DNA of 64,000 nt from an uncultured Prevotella sp. (lineage in GTDB: Bacteria > Bacteroidota > Bacteroidia > Bacteroidales > Bacteroidaceae). Position 1 is the first letter of the stretch. Each line of letters begins with the position of its first letter. The notes below the pieces were generated by a model. That model saw only the letters and a program-made list of their open reading frames with translations. It was not told the origin of the DNA and did no database searches. The stretch is from assembly GCA_905236755.1 (NCBI GenBank), contig CAJOCR010000013.1:53335-117334 (forward strand), written 5' to 3'. Position numbers and translations under genes: made by a program. Shown here piece by piece: positions 18,873 to 28,500 of this stretch.

Positions 18873-18911
18873 TTCGGTATTTGTCAAGTGTTTCACTGGA
18901 CAAATACCGAA
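18873..18911. terminator. Bidirectional terminator hairpin
   Basis: A perfect 13-bp inverted repeat, TTCGGTATTTGTC (18873-18885) and GACAAATACCGAA (18899-18911), is extended internally by AGTG/CACT around a TTT loop. It lies between the convergent ROK regulator and asparaginase genes. No strong U run follows on either strand. Confidence 0.6.
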
Positions 18912-19020
18912 AAAAACTTAAGTTAAACAGGGCATATAGTAAACATATATGCTTGTTGATAGCTTTTCGTGTGCTGCCTGCGGGTAGGTTGTAGCCTATT
19001 TGTAGTATAGGTGCGGTATA

Positions 19021-20061
19021 TTAATTTTTTGTTGTCATTTCTCCAGCAATGGATTGTGACATTTTTTCGCGTATGATTTGTGGATCATCATATCGGCCTT
19101 GTAGATACATTAGTTTGGTTACAGCAGCTTCTACAGTACAATCAAGACCGCTGATAACGCCAGCATCCTTGAGGTGGTAACCTGTATCGTATCGAGCCAT
19201 TTCAACGGTACCCTTTAGACATTGGCTTATGTTCACAATTATGATGCCTCGTTGTGCGGCTTCTTTAAGCAGTTTTTTTATCCATGTCTTCTGAGGAGCG
19301 TTACCGCTACCAAAACTACGCATGATGATTCCTTTTAGCTCAGGTGCGTCAAGCACGTGGCGTACAACGTTTTCTTGTATTCCTGGGAAGAGTGAGAAAA
19401 CGATAACATTAGGATTCATATTGGTATGTGGAATCATAGTTCGAGTGTAGTCGGGTTTTAAAATGTGATGACGATGGAATGTCATGTTTACGCCGACATC
19501 ACAAAGATGAGGATAGTTGAACGATTCAAAAGCGTTAAAACCATCTGCATTTTGCTTAATAGAGCGATTACCGCGTATAAGTCGTCCGTTGAAATATATA
19601 CACACCTCTGGTACAATAGGGTAGCCCTTACTATCACGCATAGATGCCAATTCTATACTTGTTAGAAGGTTTTCTTTTCCGTCGGTTCTTAGTTGTCCTA
19701 TAGGCAGTTGACTACCTGTGAGCACTACTGGCTTTGTGAGATTTTCAAGCATAAAACTGAGTGCGGAAGCTGTATAAGCCATAGTGTCGGTGCCATGTAG
19801 GATTATGAATCCATCGTATTCTTCATATCTTGTGCTGATTATTGTTACGAGTTCTGCCCAAAGCTGTGGGGTCATATCGCTTGAATCAATCGGTGGATTG
19901 AATTGGTATGTATCAATATCAGATTTTATATACTTGAATTCAGGTACGTTGGCTACCACATTGTTAAAATCAAGTGGTTCCAAAGCTCCAGTAAGTGGAT
20001 TCTTTCCCATACCGATGGTTCCACCAGTATAGATGAGTAATACTTTGTTAGTTTTCTTCAT
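19021..20061 (-). CDS. ansA: L-asparaginase, type I (cytoplasmic)
   Basis: 346 residues, no signal peptide, so the cytoplasmic low-affinity form. It hydrolyses asparagine to aspartate and ammonia. Motifs: T-G-G-T-I-G-M near the N-terminus with the nucleophilic Thr, H-G-T-D-T-M-A-Y with the second catalytic Thr-Asp pair, and D-G-K-E-N-L with the catalytic Lys. The gene is monocistronic with its own promoter (20099-20130), divergent from the uronate isomerase gene. Confidence 0.93.
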   Translation of the reverse strand: MKKTNKVLLIYTGGTIGMGKNPLTGALEPLDFNNVVANVPEFKYIKSDIDTYQFNPPIDSSDMTPQLWAELVTIISTRYEEYDGFIILHGTDTMAYTASALSFMLENLTKPVVLTGSQLPIGQLRTDGKENLLTSIELASMRDSKGYPIVPEVCIYFNGRLIRGNRSIKQNADGFNAFESFNYPHLCDVGVNMTFHRHHILKPDYTRTMIPHTNMNPNVIVFSLFPGIQENVVRHVLDAPELKGIIMRSFGSGNAPQKTWIKKLLKEAAQRGIIIVNISQCLKGTVEMARYDTGYHLKDAGVISGLDCTVEAAVTKLMYLQGRYDDPQIIREKMSQSIAGEMTTKN

Positions 20062-20098
20062 GCTTCTCGTAACGTTATCGTTTGCGTAATTTTCTGTG

Positions 20099-20130
20099 CA
20101 AATATACTTTAAAATTCCCGAATTTACAAA
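20099..20130 (-). promoter_or_regulatory. Promoter of ansA
   Basis: On the minus strand TTTG (20127-20130), a 20-nt spacer and TATATTTG (20099-20106) match the Bacteroidetes consensus exactly. The leader would be about 30 nt. Confidence 0.7.
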
Positions 20131-20139
20131 AAAATACTG

Positions 20140-20147
20140 TATATTTG
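20140..20147 (+). promoter_or_regulatory. Probable -7 element of uxaC
   Basis: TATATTTG fits TAnnTTTG and lies 40 bp before the uxaC start. The -33 region (TCCC at the expected distance) does not match, so this promoter may be weak or need an activator. Confidence 0.45.
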
Positions 20148-20187
20148 CGGGACGAACAAGTCAAATCAATATTTTATACAAAGAAAT

Positions 20188-21591
20188 ATGAAACAGTTTA
20201 TGGATGAAAATTTCCTGCTCGAAACAGATACCGCTCAGGAACTTTTTCACAATCATGCGGCAAAAATGCCTATCATAGATTATCATTGCCATTTAGTACC
20301 ACAGATGGTTGCTGAGGATCACAAGTTCCGCAGTATCACAGAATTATGGTTGGGTGGCGATCACTATAAATGGCGTGCTATGCGCACAAATGGTGTAGCA
20401 GAGAAATATTGTACAGGAAACGATACCAGCGACTGGGAGAAGTTTGAGAAATGGGCAGAAACAATGCCTTACACCTTCCGTAATCCATTGTATCACTGGA
20501 GTCATCTTGAACTGAAGACAGCTTTTGGTATTGATAAGCAGCTTTCGCCAAAGACAGCTCGTGAGATTTATGATATATGTAACGAGAAACTGCAACAGCC
20601 TGAATTTTCTGCTCGTGGTTTGATGCGTCATTATCATGTAGAATGTGTGTGCACTACTGATGATCCTATTGATGATTTGCGTTATCATAAACAAACCGCC
20701 GAAAGTGGTTTTGAGATAAAAATGTTGCCAGCATGGCGTCCTGACAAGGCTATGAATATAGAAAAGCCTGGTTTTGCTGAGTATGTACAGAAACTTGCAG
20801 AAGTATCAGGTATAGAAATAAATAGTTATAAGACAATGCTTGACGCATTACAGAAGCGTCACGACTATTTCGCAGAAAATGGATGTAAACTATCTGATCA
20901 CGGATTGGAGCATTTTTATGACGAGGAATATACTGATTCTCAGATAGAAACCATCTTTGGTAAGGCTCTTCGTGGAATGCAACTTTCTGTTATCGAGGTT
21001 CATCAGTATAAACATGCTTTCTTAAAAGCTTGTGGTGAGATGGATTATGATGCAGATTGGACGCAACAATATCATTATGGAACAATTCGTGACAACAACA
21101 CGGTAATGTTTAATAAGGTTGGTGCTGATACAGGTTTCGACTCTATAGGTGAATTTAATACTGCACTTGCCCTGAGTCATTTCCTTAATGAACTTAATAA
21201 TGAAGGCAAGCTAACACGTACCATTCTCTATACCCTTAATCCATGTGCCAACGAGATGATTGCTACAATGTTGGGTAATTTCCAAGATGGTATCACCCCA
21301 GGAAAGATACAGTTTGGCTCAGGTTGGTGGTTTAATGATCAACTTGATGGTATGACACGTCAGATGAACGCCCTTTCTGTTCTTGGTTTGTTGAGTCGCT
21401 TTGTAGGTATGCTTACCGATAGTCGTTCGTTCCTGAGCTATCCTCGTCATGAGTACTTTAGAAGATTGCTTTGTAATCTTTTGGGTAATGATGTTGAGAA
21501 GGGGCTATTGCCTAATGATAAGGAAATCCTGACTCGTATGGTAGAGGATATCTCTTATAATAATGCACGAAACTATTTCAAGTTCTATTAG
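20188..21591 (+). CDS. uxaC: Glucuronate/galacturonate isomerase
   Basis: 467 residues, typical for UxaC of the amidohydrolase superfamily. It converts D-glucuronate to D-fructuronate and D-galacturonate to D-tagaturonate, the first cytoplasmic step of uronate breakdown. Seen: the metal motif D-Y-H-C-H-L (around residue 31), the W-L-G-G-D-H-Y-K-W-R-A-M-R block, G-S-G-W-W-F-N-D, and D-S-R-S-F-L-S-Y-P-R-H-E-Y-F-R-R near the C-terminus. It stands alone here; no uxaA, uxaB, uxuA or kduD neighbour is present in the window, so the rest of the pathway lies elsewhere. Confidence 0.95.
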   Translation: MKQFMDENFLLETDTAQELFHNHAAKMPIIDYHCHLVPQMVAEDHKFRSITELWLGGDHYKWRAMRTNGVAEKYCTGNDTSDWEKFEKWAETMPYTFRNPLYHWSHLELKTAFGIDKQLSPKTAREIYDICNEKLQQPEFSARGLMRHYHVECVCTTDDPIDDLRYHKQTAESGFEIKMLPAWRPDKAMNIEKPGFAEYVQKLAEVSGIEINSYKTMLDALQKRHDYFAENGCKLSDHGLEHFYDEEYTDSQIETIFGKALRGMQLSVIEVHQYKHAFLKACGEMDYDADWTQQYHYGTIRDNNTVMFNKVGADTGFDSIGEFNTALALSHFLNELNNEGKLTRTILYTLNPCANEMIATMLGNFQDGITPGKIQFGSGWWFNDQLDGMTRQMNALSVLGLLSRFVGMLTDSRSFLSYPRHEYFRRLLCNLLGNDVEKGLLPNDKEILTRMVEDISYNNARNYFKFY

Positions 21592-21611
21592 ACTATAATC
21601 AGTATTTAGAT

Positions 21612-21659
21612 AGCCATATAGCAGTAATAAAGAGATTGTTATATGGCTTTATTTTTTTT
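21612..21659 (+). terminator. Intrinsic terminator of uxaC
   Basis: AGCCATATA (21612-21620) pairs with TATATGGCT (21640-21648), followed by a T-rich tract to 21659. Confidence 0.75.
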
Positions 21660-21980
21660 GCCAACTTTGTTTGTTTATTATATAAAAGAAGTTAGAAGTA
21701 GATAGAAGACATTTTGCTTTATTGTTACTATACTATAGCCATACTACAACAAGGTAGTAACAAGGCTTTAAGTCCGATTGAACACCGTTTGAAGTTCGTT
21801 TGTTGTCCGTTATTTGAACGGACAACAAACGAACAACAAACGAACAACAAACGAACAACAGTCGGAGTAACAGTATGGTTATAGTATGGTAATAGTATAG
21901 CTATAGTATAGTAATAGCATGTGAGTGATATGGTTTTAAGCAGTAATAAATACCTTTCTGTAAAAAATGTGGGTCTTTCA
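21660..21980. repeat. Non-coding repeat cluster: long hairpin plus 11-bp tandem repeats
   Basis: A perfect 18-bp inverted repeat (21794-21811 and 21817-21834, arms GTTCGTTTGTTGTCCGTT and its complement, 5-nt loop) runs into tandem copies of an 11-bp unit (ACAACAAACGA, about 21822-21860). This is followed by a degenerate AT-rich repeat of roughly 11-12 bp (ATAGTATGGTA variants, 21871-21920). No gene is supported; the open frame on the minus strand here only translates the repeats. Confidence 0.65.
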
Positions 21981-22012
21981 TTTGCTATATTCAAAATATA
22001 TAGTTAACTTTG
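21981..22012 (+). promoter_or_regulatory. Promoter of the small exported-peptide gene
   Basis: TTTG (21981-21984), 20 nt, TAACTTTG (22005-22012). It overlaps the first possible ATG at 22010, which therefore cannot be the translation start; transcription begins near 22018. Confidence 0.7.
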
Positions 22013-22045
22013 CACGGATTTTATACCACAAAGAATCATAAAGTT

Positions 22046-22324
22046 ATGAAGAAGTCTATTCTTTTACTTTTTGTGTTGCCCGTTTTTGTCTTCTTGGGTA
22101 GTTACTCAGGAGGAAATCTTATTTCTTATTTTGGTAGTATCTCTCAAATGAAATATGATGGCTCGAAAAGTCTTTATGATGGTGATATGAATACTACTCT
22201 CAACAAAGTTATCATTGCCCAGAACCATCAATATGGACAATCAGCCCTTCAGGAGTTCTCGACAGATGATACGTTAATGGATATTGCTTCTTGCGGTATT
22301 TTAAAAAAGAGATTAATAATATGA
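22046..22324 (+). CDS. Small exported hypothetical protein
   Basis: 92 residues from the ATG at 22046 (M-K-K-S-I-L-L-L); an upstream in-frame ATG at 22010 is rejected because it lies inside the promoter. A hydrophobic N-terminus (residues 4-18) looks like a signal peptide. The rest is polar, without cysteines except one near the C-terminus, and ends in a basic K-K-R-L. I do not recognise the family. It is monocistronic, with its own consensus promoter and an intrinsic terminator, and lies just before the purF-like gene. It could be a short secreted protein or a truncated relic; the tight promoter-terminator packaging favours a real gene. Confidence 0.5.
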   Translation: MKKSILLLFVLPVFVFLGSYSGGNLISYFGSISQMKYDGSKSLYDGDMNTTLNKVIIAQNHQYGQSALQEFSTDDTLMDIASCGILKKRLII

Positions 22325-22332
22325 TGAAAGAG

Positions 22333-22390
22333 ATGAAGAATGAAAAATTGATTTCGTAAAAAGAAGTCGTTTTTATTCTTCATTTTTTTT
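22333..22390 (+). terminator. Terminator of the small exported-peptide gene
   Basis: ATGAAGAAT (22333-22341) pairs with ATTCTTCAT (22375-22383), with partial pairing inside, followed by eight T residues. Confidence 0.6.
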
Positions 22391-22440
22391 GTGATAGAAA
22401 AAATAAGGTAAAAAAAGATATTTAATAAATAGAACACTAA

Positions 22441-24330
22441 GTGGAAAAAGCTATTCATGAGGATTGTGGCGTTGCGATGATTCGCCTTCTCAAACCGCTG
22501 GAATATTACCAGCAAAAGTATGGAACATGGATGTATGGCTTGAACAAGCTATATCTTCTTATGGAGAAACAGCATAACCGTGGTCAGGAGGGTGCTGGAT
22601 TTACTTGCGTTAAGCTCAATACCGAACCTGGAAAGGAATATATGTTTCGTGAGCGTGCGGAGGGAAGCAATGCTATTCAGGAGATTTTTGGAATTGTTAG
22701 TGAAGCATTCAAGGATGTAGCTCCAGAAAAACTTTCTGATGCTAATTATGCCCAAAGGGTTCTTCCTTATGCCGGTGAGCTTTATATGGGTCATCTTCGC
22801 TATTCAACAACAGGAAAGAGCGGTTTGCAGTATGTTCATCCCTTCTTGCGCAGAAACAACTGGAGAGCGAAGAACCTATCGTTCTGCGGAAACTTCAACA
22901 TGACCAATGTTGAAGAGATTTTTGATAAGCTGACACAGCAAGGTCAATGTCCTCGTATTTATAGCGACACTTATATATTGCTTGAGTTGATGGGTCACCG
23001 CCTTGATCGTGAGGTTGAGCGCAACTTTGTTGCTGCTAAGGCTATGGAACTTGAGAATCTTGAAATAACAAAATACATTGAAGACAACGTGAAGATGAGC
23101 AATGTGCTCAAAACCACGATGAAAGATTTCGATGGAGGATATGTTATTTGTGGAATGACAGGTAGTGGCGAGTCGTTTGCAATGCGTGATCCTTGGGGCA
23201 TTCGTCCTGCATATTATTACAAGGATGATGAGATAGTTGTTCTTGCCAGTGAGCGTCCTGTAATACAGACTACGTTTGAACTTGAAGCAAGCGACATCAA
23301 AGAACTTATGCCAGGAACAGCACTTATGGTGAAGCGTAATGGTGATTGTTCTATTGAAGAGATTATTCCTCAGAAAGGCGATAGTGCTTGTTCTTTTGAG
23401 CGTATATATTTCTCTCGTGGTTCAGATACAGATATTTATCGTGAGCGTAAGCTCTTGGGTGAACAACTCACTCCTCAAGTGCTGAAGTCTGTTGATTACG
23501 ATTATCAGCATAGTGTGTTCTCTTATATCCCAAACACAGCCGAGGTGGCATACTACGGATTGCTTAAAGGATTTAAGAACTATATCAACGAGCAGAAAAT
23601 AAAGAAGATAGAAAGTCTTGGGCACACACCTACTCATGAGGAGCTTGCTGATATTCTTAACGACTATGTTCGTTCAGAAAAGATAGCATGGAAAGATATT
23701 AAGCTTAGAACATTTATCACAGAGGGTAACTCACGTAATGATCTGGCTTCTCACGTGTATGATATTACTTATGGAAGTCTTGAGCCTTATGTTGATAATC
23801 TTGTTATCATCGACGACTCTATCGTTCGTGGAACAACCCTTAAGGAAAGTATTCTTCGTATAATGGATCGTTTGCATCCAAAGAAGATGGTTGTTGTGTC
23901 AAGTGCACCACAGATTCGTTATCCTGATTACTATGGTATCGACATGCCTCGTCTTGAGGAGTTCTGCGTGTTCCGTGCAACAATAGAACTTCTAAAGGAA
24001 CGCAAAATGACAGATGTTATAACGCAGACCTATGAGGCTTGTAAGGATGAACTCAAGAAACCAAAGGATGAGATGATTAATGCAGTACGTAACATCTACA
24101 AGCCTTTCACTCCAGAGGAGATAAATGAAAAGATTGTAGAGATGCTTCGTCCGGAGGGAGTGACAACACCGATAGAGCTCGTTTTCCAGAGCATTGATGG
24201 TTTGCATAAGGCAATTCCTAACCACAAGGGTGATTGGTATTTCACAGGAAAGTATCCTACTCCTGGTGGAACCAAGCATTGTAATGAGGCCTTCGTGAAC
24301 TTTGTTGAGAAGGTTTTCCAGAAAAATTAG
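22441..24330 (+). CDS. purF: Amidophosphoribosyltransferase-like class II glutamine amidotransferase
   Basis: 629 residues, longer than the classic enzyme of about 500 but organised alike. It has an N-terminal Ntn glutaminase domain with the nucleophile Cys9 in E-D-C-G-V and the glutamine-site blocks K-Q-H-N-R-G-Q-E-G-A-G and M-G-H-L-R-Y-S-T-T-G, and a C-terminal PRTase domain with the PRPP-binding motif V-I-I-D-D-S-I-V-R-G-T-T (about 455-467). The enzyme makes phosphoribosylamine, the committed step of purine synthesis. The start is GTG: a stop codon directly precedes it, and the next Met (residue 13) would delete Cys9. carA follows 49 bp downstream. Confidence 0.82.
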   Translation: MEKAIHEDCGVAMIRLLKPLEYYQQKYGTWMYGLNKLYLLMEKQHNRGQEGAGFTCVKLNTEPGKEYMFRERAEGSNAIQEIFGIVSEAFKDVAPEKLSDANYAQRVLPYAGELYMGHLRYSTTGKSGLQYVHPFLRRNNWRAKNLSFCGNFNMTNVEEIFDKLTQQGQCPRIYSDTYILLELMGHRLDREVERNFVAAKAMELENLEITKYIEDNVKMSNVLKTTMKDFDGGYVICGMTGSGESFAMRDPWGIRPAYYYKDDEIVVLASERPVIQTTFELEASDIKELMPGTALMVKRNGDCSIEEIIPQKGDSACSFERIYFSRGSDTDIYRERKLLGEQLTPQVLKSVDYDYQHSVFSYIPNTAEVAYYGLLKGFKNYINEQKIKKIESLGHTPTHEELADILNDYVRSEKIAWKDIKLRTFITEGNSRNDLASHVYDITYGSLEPYVDNLVIIDDSIVRGTTLKESILRIMDRLHPKKMVVVSSAPQIRYPDYYGIDMPRLEEFCVFRATIELLKERKMTDVITQTYEACKDELKKPKDEMINAVRNIYKPFTPEEINEKIVEMLRPEGVTTPIELVFQSIDGLHKAIPNHKGDWYFTGKYPTPGGTKHCNEAFVNFVEKVFQKN

Positions 24331-24379
24331 AATTAAACCATTAGAAATAGAACAAATATAAATATCAAAGAAGATATAG

Positions 24380-25456
24380 ATGAAGAACGTAACATTAATC
24401 TTAAGTGATGGAACCAAGTTCCATGGACAGAGCTTCGGATACGAACAGCCTGTAGCTGGAGAGGTCGTATTCAATACTGCCATGATGGGTTATCCTGAGA
24501 GTCTTACTGATCCTTCGTATGCGGGACAGTTGCTCACAATGACATTCCCTTTGGTGGGTAACTATGGTGTGCCACCATTTACCATTGAAAAAGATGGCAT
24601 ACCTACATTCATGGAGAGTGATAAGATTTATGCTTCTGCCATTATTGTTAATGACTATACAGAGCAGTATAGCCATTGGAATGCAGTAGAGAGCTTGGGC
24701 GATTGGTTGAAGCGCGAACATGTTCCTGGTATAACAGGTATTGACACCCGCGAACTCACTAAGGTGTTGCGTGAACATGGTGTAATGATGGGTAAGATTA
24801 TCTTTGATGATGACCCAGATAACATTCCTGAGGCAAATTACGAAGGAGTGAACTTTGTGGATCAGGTTAGCTGCAAGGAAATAATTAAATATAACGAGGG
24901 AGCAGGTAAGAAGGTTGTGCTTGTTGACTGTGGTGTTAAGGCTAACATCATCCGCTGTCTTGTTGACCGTGGGGTAGAGGTAATTCGTGTACCTTGGAAC
25001 TATGACTATACATCTATGCAGTTTGATGGTTTGTTCCTTGCCAACGGTCCTGGTGATCCTGATATGTGCTCTGATGCAGTAGAGATTATTCGCAAGCAGA
25101 TGAGTCAGTCAACAAAGCCGATCTGTGGTATCTGTATGGGTAATCAGTTGTTGAGTAAGGCTGCAGGTGCAACAATCTATAAGTTGAAATATGGTCATCG
25201 TGGCCATAATCAGCCAGTACGCCTTGTAGGAACAGAGAAATGTTATATAACCTCTCAGAATCATGGTTATGCTGTTGATGCGAAAACCCTTGGTGCTGAC
25301 TGGGAAGAACTCTTTGTTAATATGAATGATGGAAGTAACGAGGGTATTCGTCACAAGGTGAATCCTTGGTTCTCTTCTCAGTTCCATCCTGAAGCATGCT
25401 CAGGACCAGTGGACACAGAGTTCATGTTTGACCGTTTCATAGAAACTCTCAAGTAA
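24380..25456 (+). CDS. carA: Carbamoyl-phosphate synthase small subunit
   Basis: 358 residues. The N-terminal small-subunit domain (S-D-G-T-K-F-H-G ... G-Y-P-E-S-L-T-D-P-S-Y) is followed by a class I glutamine amidotransferase with Cys252 in G-I-C-M-G-N-Q and the His336/Glu338 pair in F-H-P-E-A. It supplies ammonia to CarB for pyrimidine and arginine synthesis. carB starts 72 bp downstream. No transcription stop or new promoter is evident between them, so a single transcript with the purF-like gene is likely. Confidence 0.96.
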   Translation: MKNVTLILSDGTKFHGQSFGYEQPVAGEVVFNTAMMGYPESLTDPSYAGQLLTMTFPLVGNYGVPPFTIEKDGIPTFMESDKIYASAIIVNDYTEQYSHWNAVESLGDWLKREHVPGITGIDTRELTKVLREHGVMMGKIIFDDDPDNIPEANYEGVNFVDQVSCKEIIKYNEGAGKKVVLVDCGVKANIIRCLVDRGVEVIRVPWNYDYTSMQFDGLFLANGPGDPDMCSDAVEIIRKQMSQSTKPICGICMGNQLLSKAAGATIYKLKYGHRGHNQPVRLVGTEKCYITSQNHGYAVDAKTLGADWEELFVNMNDGSNEGIRHKVNPWFSSQFHPEACSGPVDTEFMFDRFIETLK

Positions 25457-25528
25457 TTTATACCCAAATTTCATTATTTATTTCCCGTCGGTCTGTGACC
25501 TTCGGTTCCACATTTCAAATTTTGTCGG

Positions 25529-28500
25529 ATGAAAGATAATAGTATAAAGAAAGTGTTGCTCCTCGGTTCTGGAGCATTGAAGATAGGAGAGGCTGGAGAG
25601 TTTGACTATTCTGGTTCACAAGCTCTTAAGGCCTTGCGTGAAGAGGGCGTAGAAACAGTTCTCATCAATCCTAATATTGCAACGGTACAAACATCAGAAG
25701 GTGTTGCCGATCAAATTTATTTCCTTCCTGTTCAGCCATATTTTGTTGAGCGTGTTATCCAGAAGGAGAAACCAGATGGTATTCTGCTCTCTTTTGGTGG
25801 TCAGACAGCTCTCAACTGTGGTGTAGAACTTCAGCAGAGTGGTATTCTTGATAAGTATAATGTGAAGGTACTTGGTACTCCTGTTGCTGCAATCATGAAC
25901 ACCGAGGACCGTGAGCTCTTCGTAGAGCGTCTGGATGAGATTGACGTAAAGACAATCAAGAGCGAGGCTTGTGAGAATATAGAACAGGCTCGTAAGGCTG
26001 CTAAAGAAGTAGGTTATCCTGTTATTGTTCGTGCAGCTTACGCGCTTGGTGGCTTAGGCTCAGGTTTCGCCGATAACGAAGAAGAATTGAACGTTCTTTG
26101 TGAGAAAGCATTCTCTTTCTCTCCACAGGTGCTTGTAGAGAAGAGTTTGAAGGGTTGGAAAGAGATAGAGTATGAGGTTGTTCGTGACCGTTACGACAAC
26201 TGTATTACTGTTTGTAACATGGAGAATTTCGATCCACTGGGCATTCATACTGGTGAGAGTATTGTTATTGCTCCTTCACAGACTCTTACAAATTCGGAAT
26301 ATCACAAACTTAGAGCTCTTTCTATAAAGATTGTTCGTCACATTGGTATAGTTGGTGAGTGTAATGTACAATATGCTTTCGATCCAGAGTCAGAAGACTA
26401 TAGAGTTATCGAGGTTAATGCTCGTCTGAGTCGTTCTTCAGCTCTTGCATCTAAGGCTACAGGTTATCCTTTGGCCTTCGTTGCAGCTAAGTTGGGTATG
26501 GGTTATGGCTTGTTTGAACTTAAGAACTCAGTAACCAAGACAACATCAGCTTTCTTTGAACCAGCTCTCGATTATGTAGTTTGTAAGATTCCTCGTTGGG
26601 ACCTTTCAAAATTCCGTGGAGTAGATAAGGAACTTGGCTCTTCAATGAAGTCTGTAGGTGAGGTTATGGCTGTTGGTCGTAACTTTGAAGAGGCTATTCA
26701 GAAGGGTCTCCGTATGATTGGTCAGGGAATGCACGGATTTGTAGGTAATAAGGAACTGAAGATAGAAGATATTGATGCTGCTCTTCGGGAACCAACCGAC
26801 AAGCGTGTGTTTGTTATCTCTAAGGCTATGCACAAGGGATACACAGTTGACCAGATTCATGATCTCACAAAGATCGACAAGTGGTTCCTAAACAAGTTGA
26901 AGCATATCATTGATATTGATGAAGAACTGAAGAAGTGCAATATCAACACTCTTGAGAAAGAACTACTGCGTACAGCAAAGGTATATGGATTTACTGATTT
27001 TCAGATTGCACGTGCGGTAGGTCTTGAGAAGGACTTTGATAATATGCATAAGGCTTCGCTTGTTGTTCGCAACCTGCGTAAGAACTATGGTATTCTTCCT
27101 GTAGTAAAACAGATAGATACTCTTGCTGCCGAATATCCAGCTCAGACCAATTACCTCTATGTTACATATAGTGGAGTGAAGAGCGATATCAGTTTTGAAC
27201 GTGATGATCGTTCAATCATCGTACTTGGTTCAGGTGCTTACCGTATTGGTTCTTCTGTAGAGTTCGACTGGTGTGGTGTTCAGGCTCTTAATACCATCGG
27301 TAAGGCTGGTTATAGAAGTATAATGATAAACTATAACCCAGAGACCGTGTCTACTGACTATGATATGTGTGATCGTCTGTATTTTGACGAACTCACCTTC
27401 GAGCGTGTTATGGATATCATAGATATGGAATGTCCTCACGGTGTTATAGTTTCAACAGGTGGTCAGATACCTAACAACCTTGCCATGCACCTTGATGAGC
27501 AGAACGTGCCAATCCTTGGTACATCAGCTAAGGATATTGATAATGCCGAGGACCGTGCTAAGTTCTCTGCTATGCTCACCAATAATAATATAAACCAGCC
27601 AGAGTGGAGTGCTCTTACAAGTATGGCAGATATCGACGCCTTTGTGGAGCGTGTTGGATTCCCTGTGCTTGTTCGTCCTTCGTATGTGCTTTCAGGAGCA
27701 GCTATGAACATTTGTTCTAATGAGGATGAATTAAAGCGCTTCCTGCAGCTTGCTGCAAATGTTAGTGCAGAACATCCTGTTGTTGTTAGCAAGTTCATAG
27801 AACATGCTAAGGAGATAGAGTTTGATGCTGTGGCTAAGAATGGTGAGATAATTGCTTATGCAATTTCTGAGCATATTGAGTTTGCTGGAGTTCACTCTGG
27901 AGATGCAACTATTGAGTTCCCTCCACAGAAACTATATGTAGAAACAGTTCGTCGTATCAAGCGTGTTAGTCGTCAGATAGCGCAGGCTTTGCATATCAAC
28001 GGACCTTTCAATATACAGTATATGGCTCGCGAGAACGATATTCTTGTTATTGAGTGTAATCTGAGAGCATCACGCTCATTTCCATTTGTAAGTAAGGTAC
28101 TTAAGATAAATCTTATTGAACTTGCTACAAAGATTATGCTTGGTCTTCCTGTTGAGAAACCAAAGAAGAATCTTTTCGACCTTGATTATGTAGGTATAAA
28201 GGCAAGTCAATTCTCTTTCAATCGTTTGCAGAAGGCTGACCCTGTGTTGGGCGTAGATATGAGCTCTACAGGTGAGGTTGGTTGTCTTGGAGATGATACA
28301 AACCAGGCCCTTCTTAAGAGTATGCTTTCTGTGGGACATCGTATTCCAAAGCAGAATGTAATGTTGTCTACAGGTGGTGCTAAGCAGAAAGCAGAGATGC
28401 TTGATGCAGCAAAACGCCTTAAGGAGAAGGGTTACAACCTCTTCGCTACAGGTGGTACAAGTAAGTATCTTACAGAAAATGGAGTAGAGAATACTCGAGT

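Noticed and set aside
21822..21860. CRISPR array suggested by tandem repeats
   Set aside because: Units are 11 bp and directly abutting with no spacers, and there is no cas gene.
21728..21994. 88-codon open frame, minus strand, across the tandem repeats
   Set aside because: Its sequence is mainly a translation of the 11-bp repeats and hairpin.
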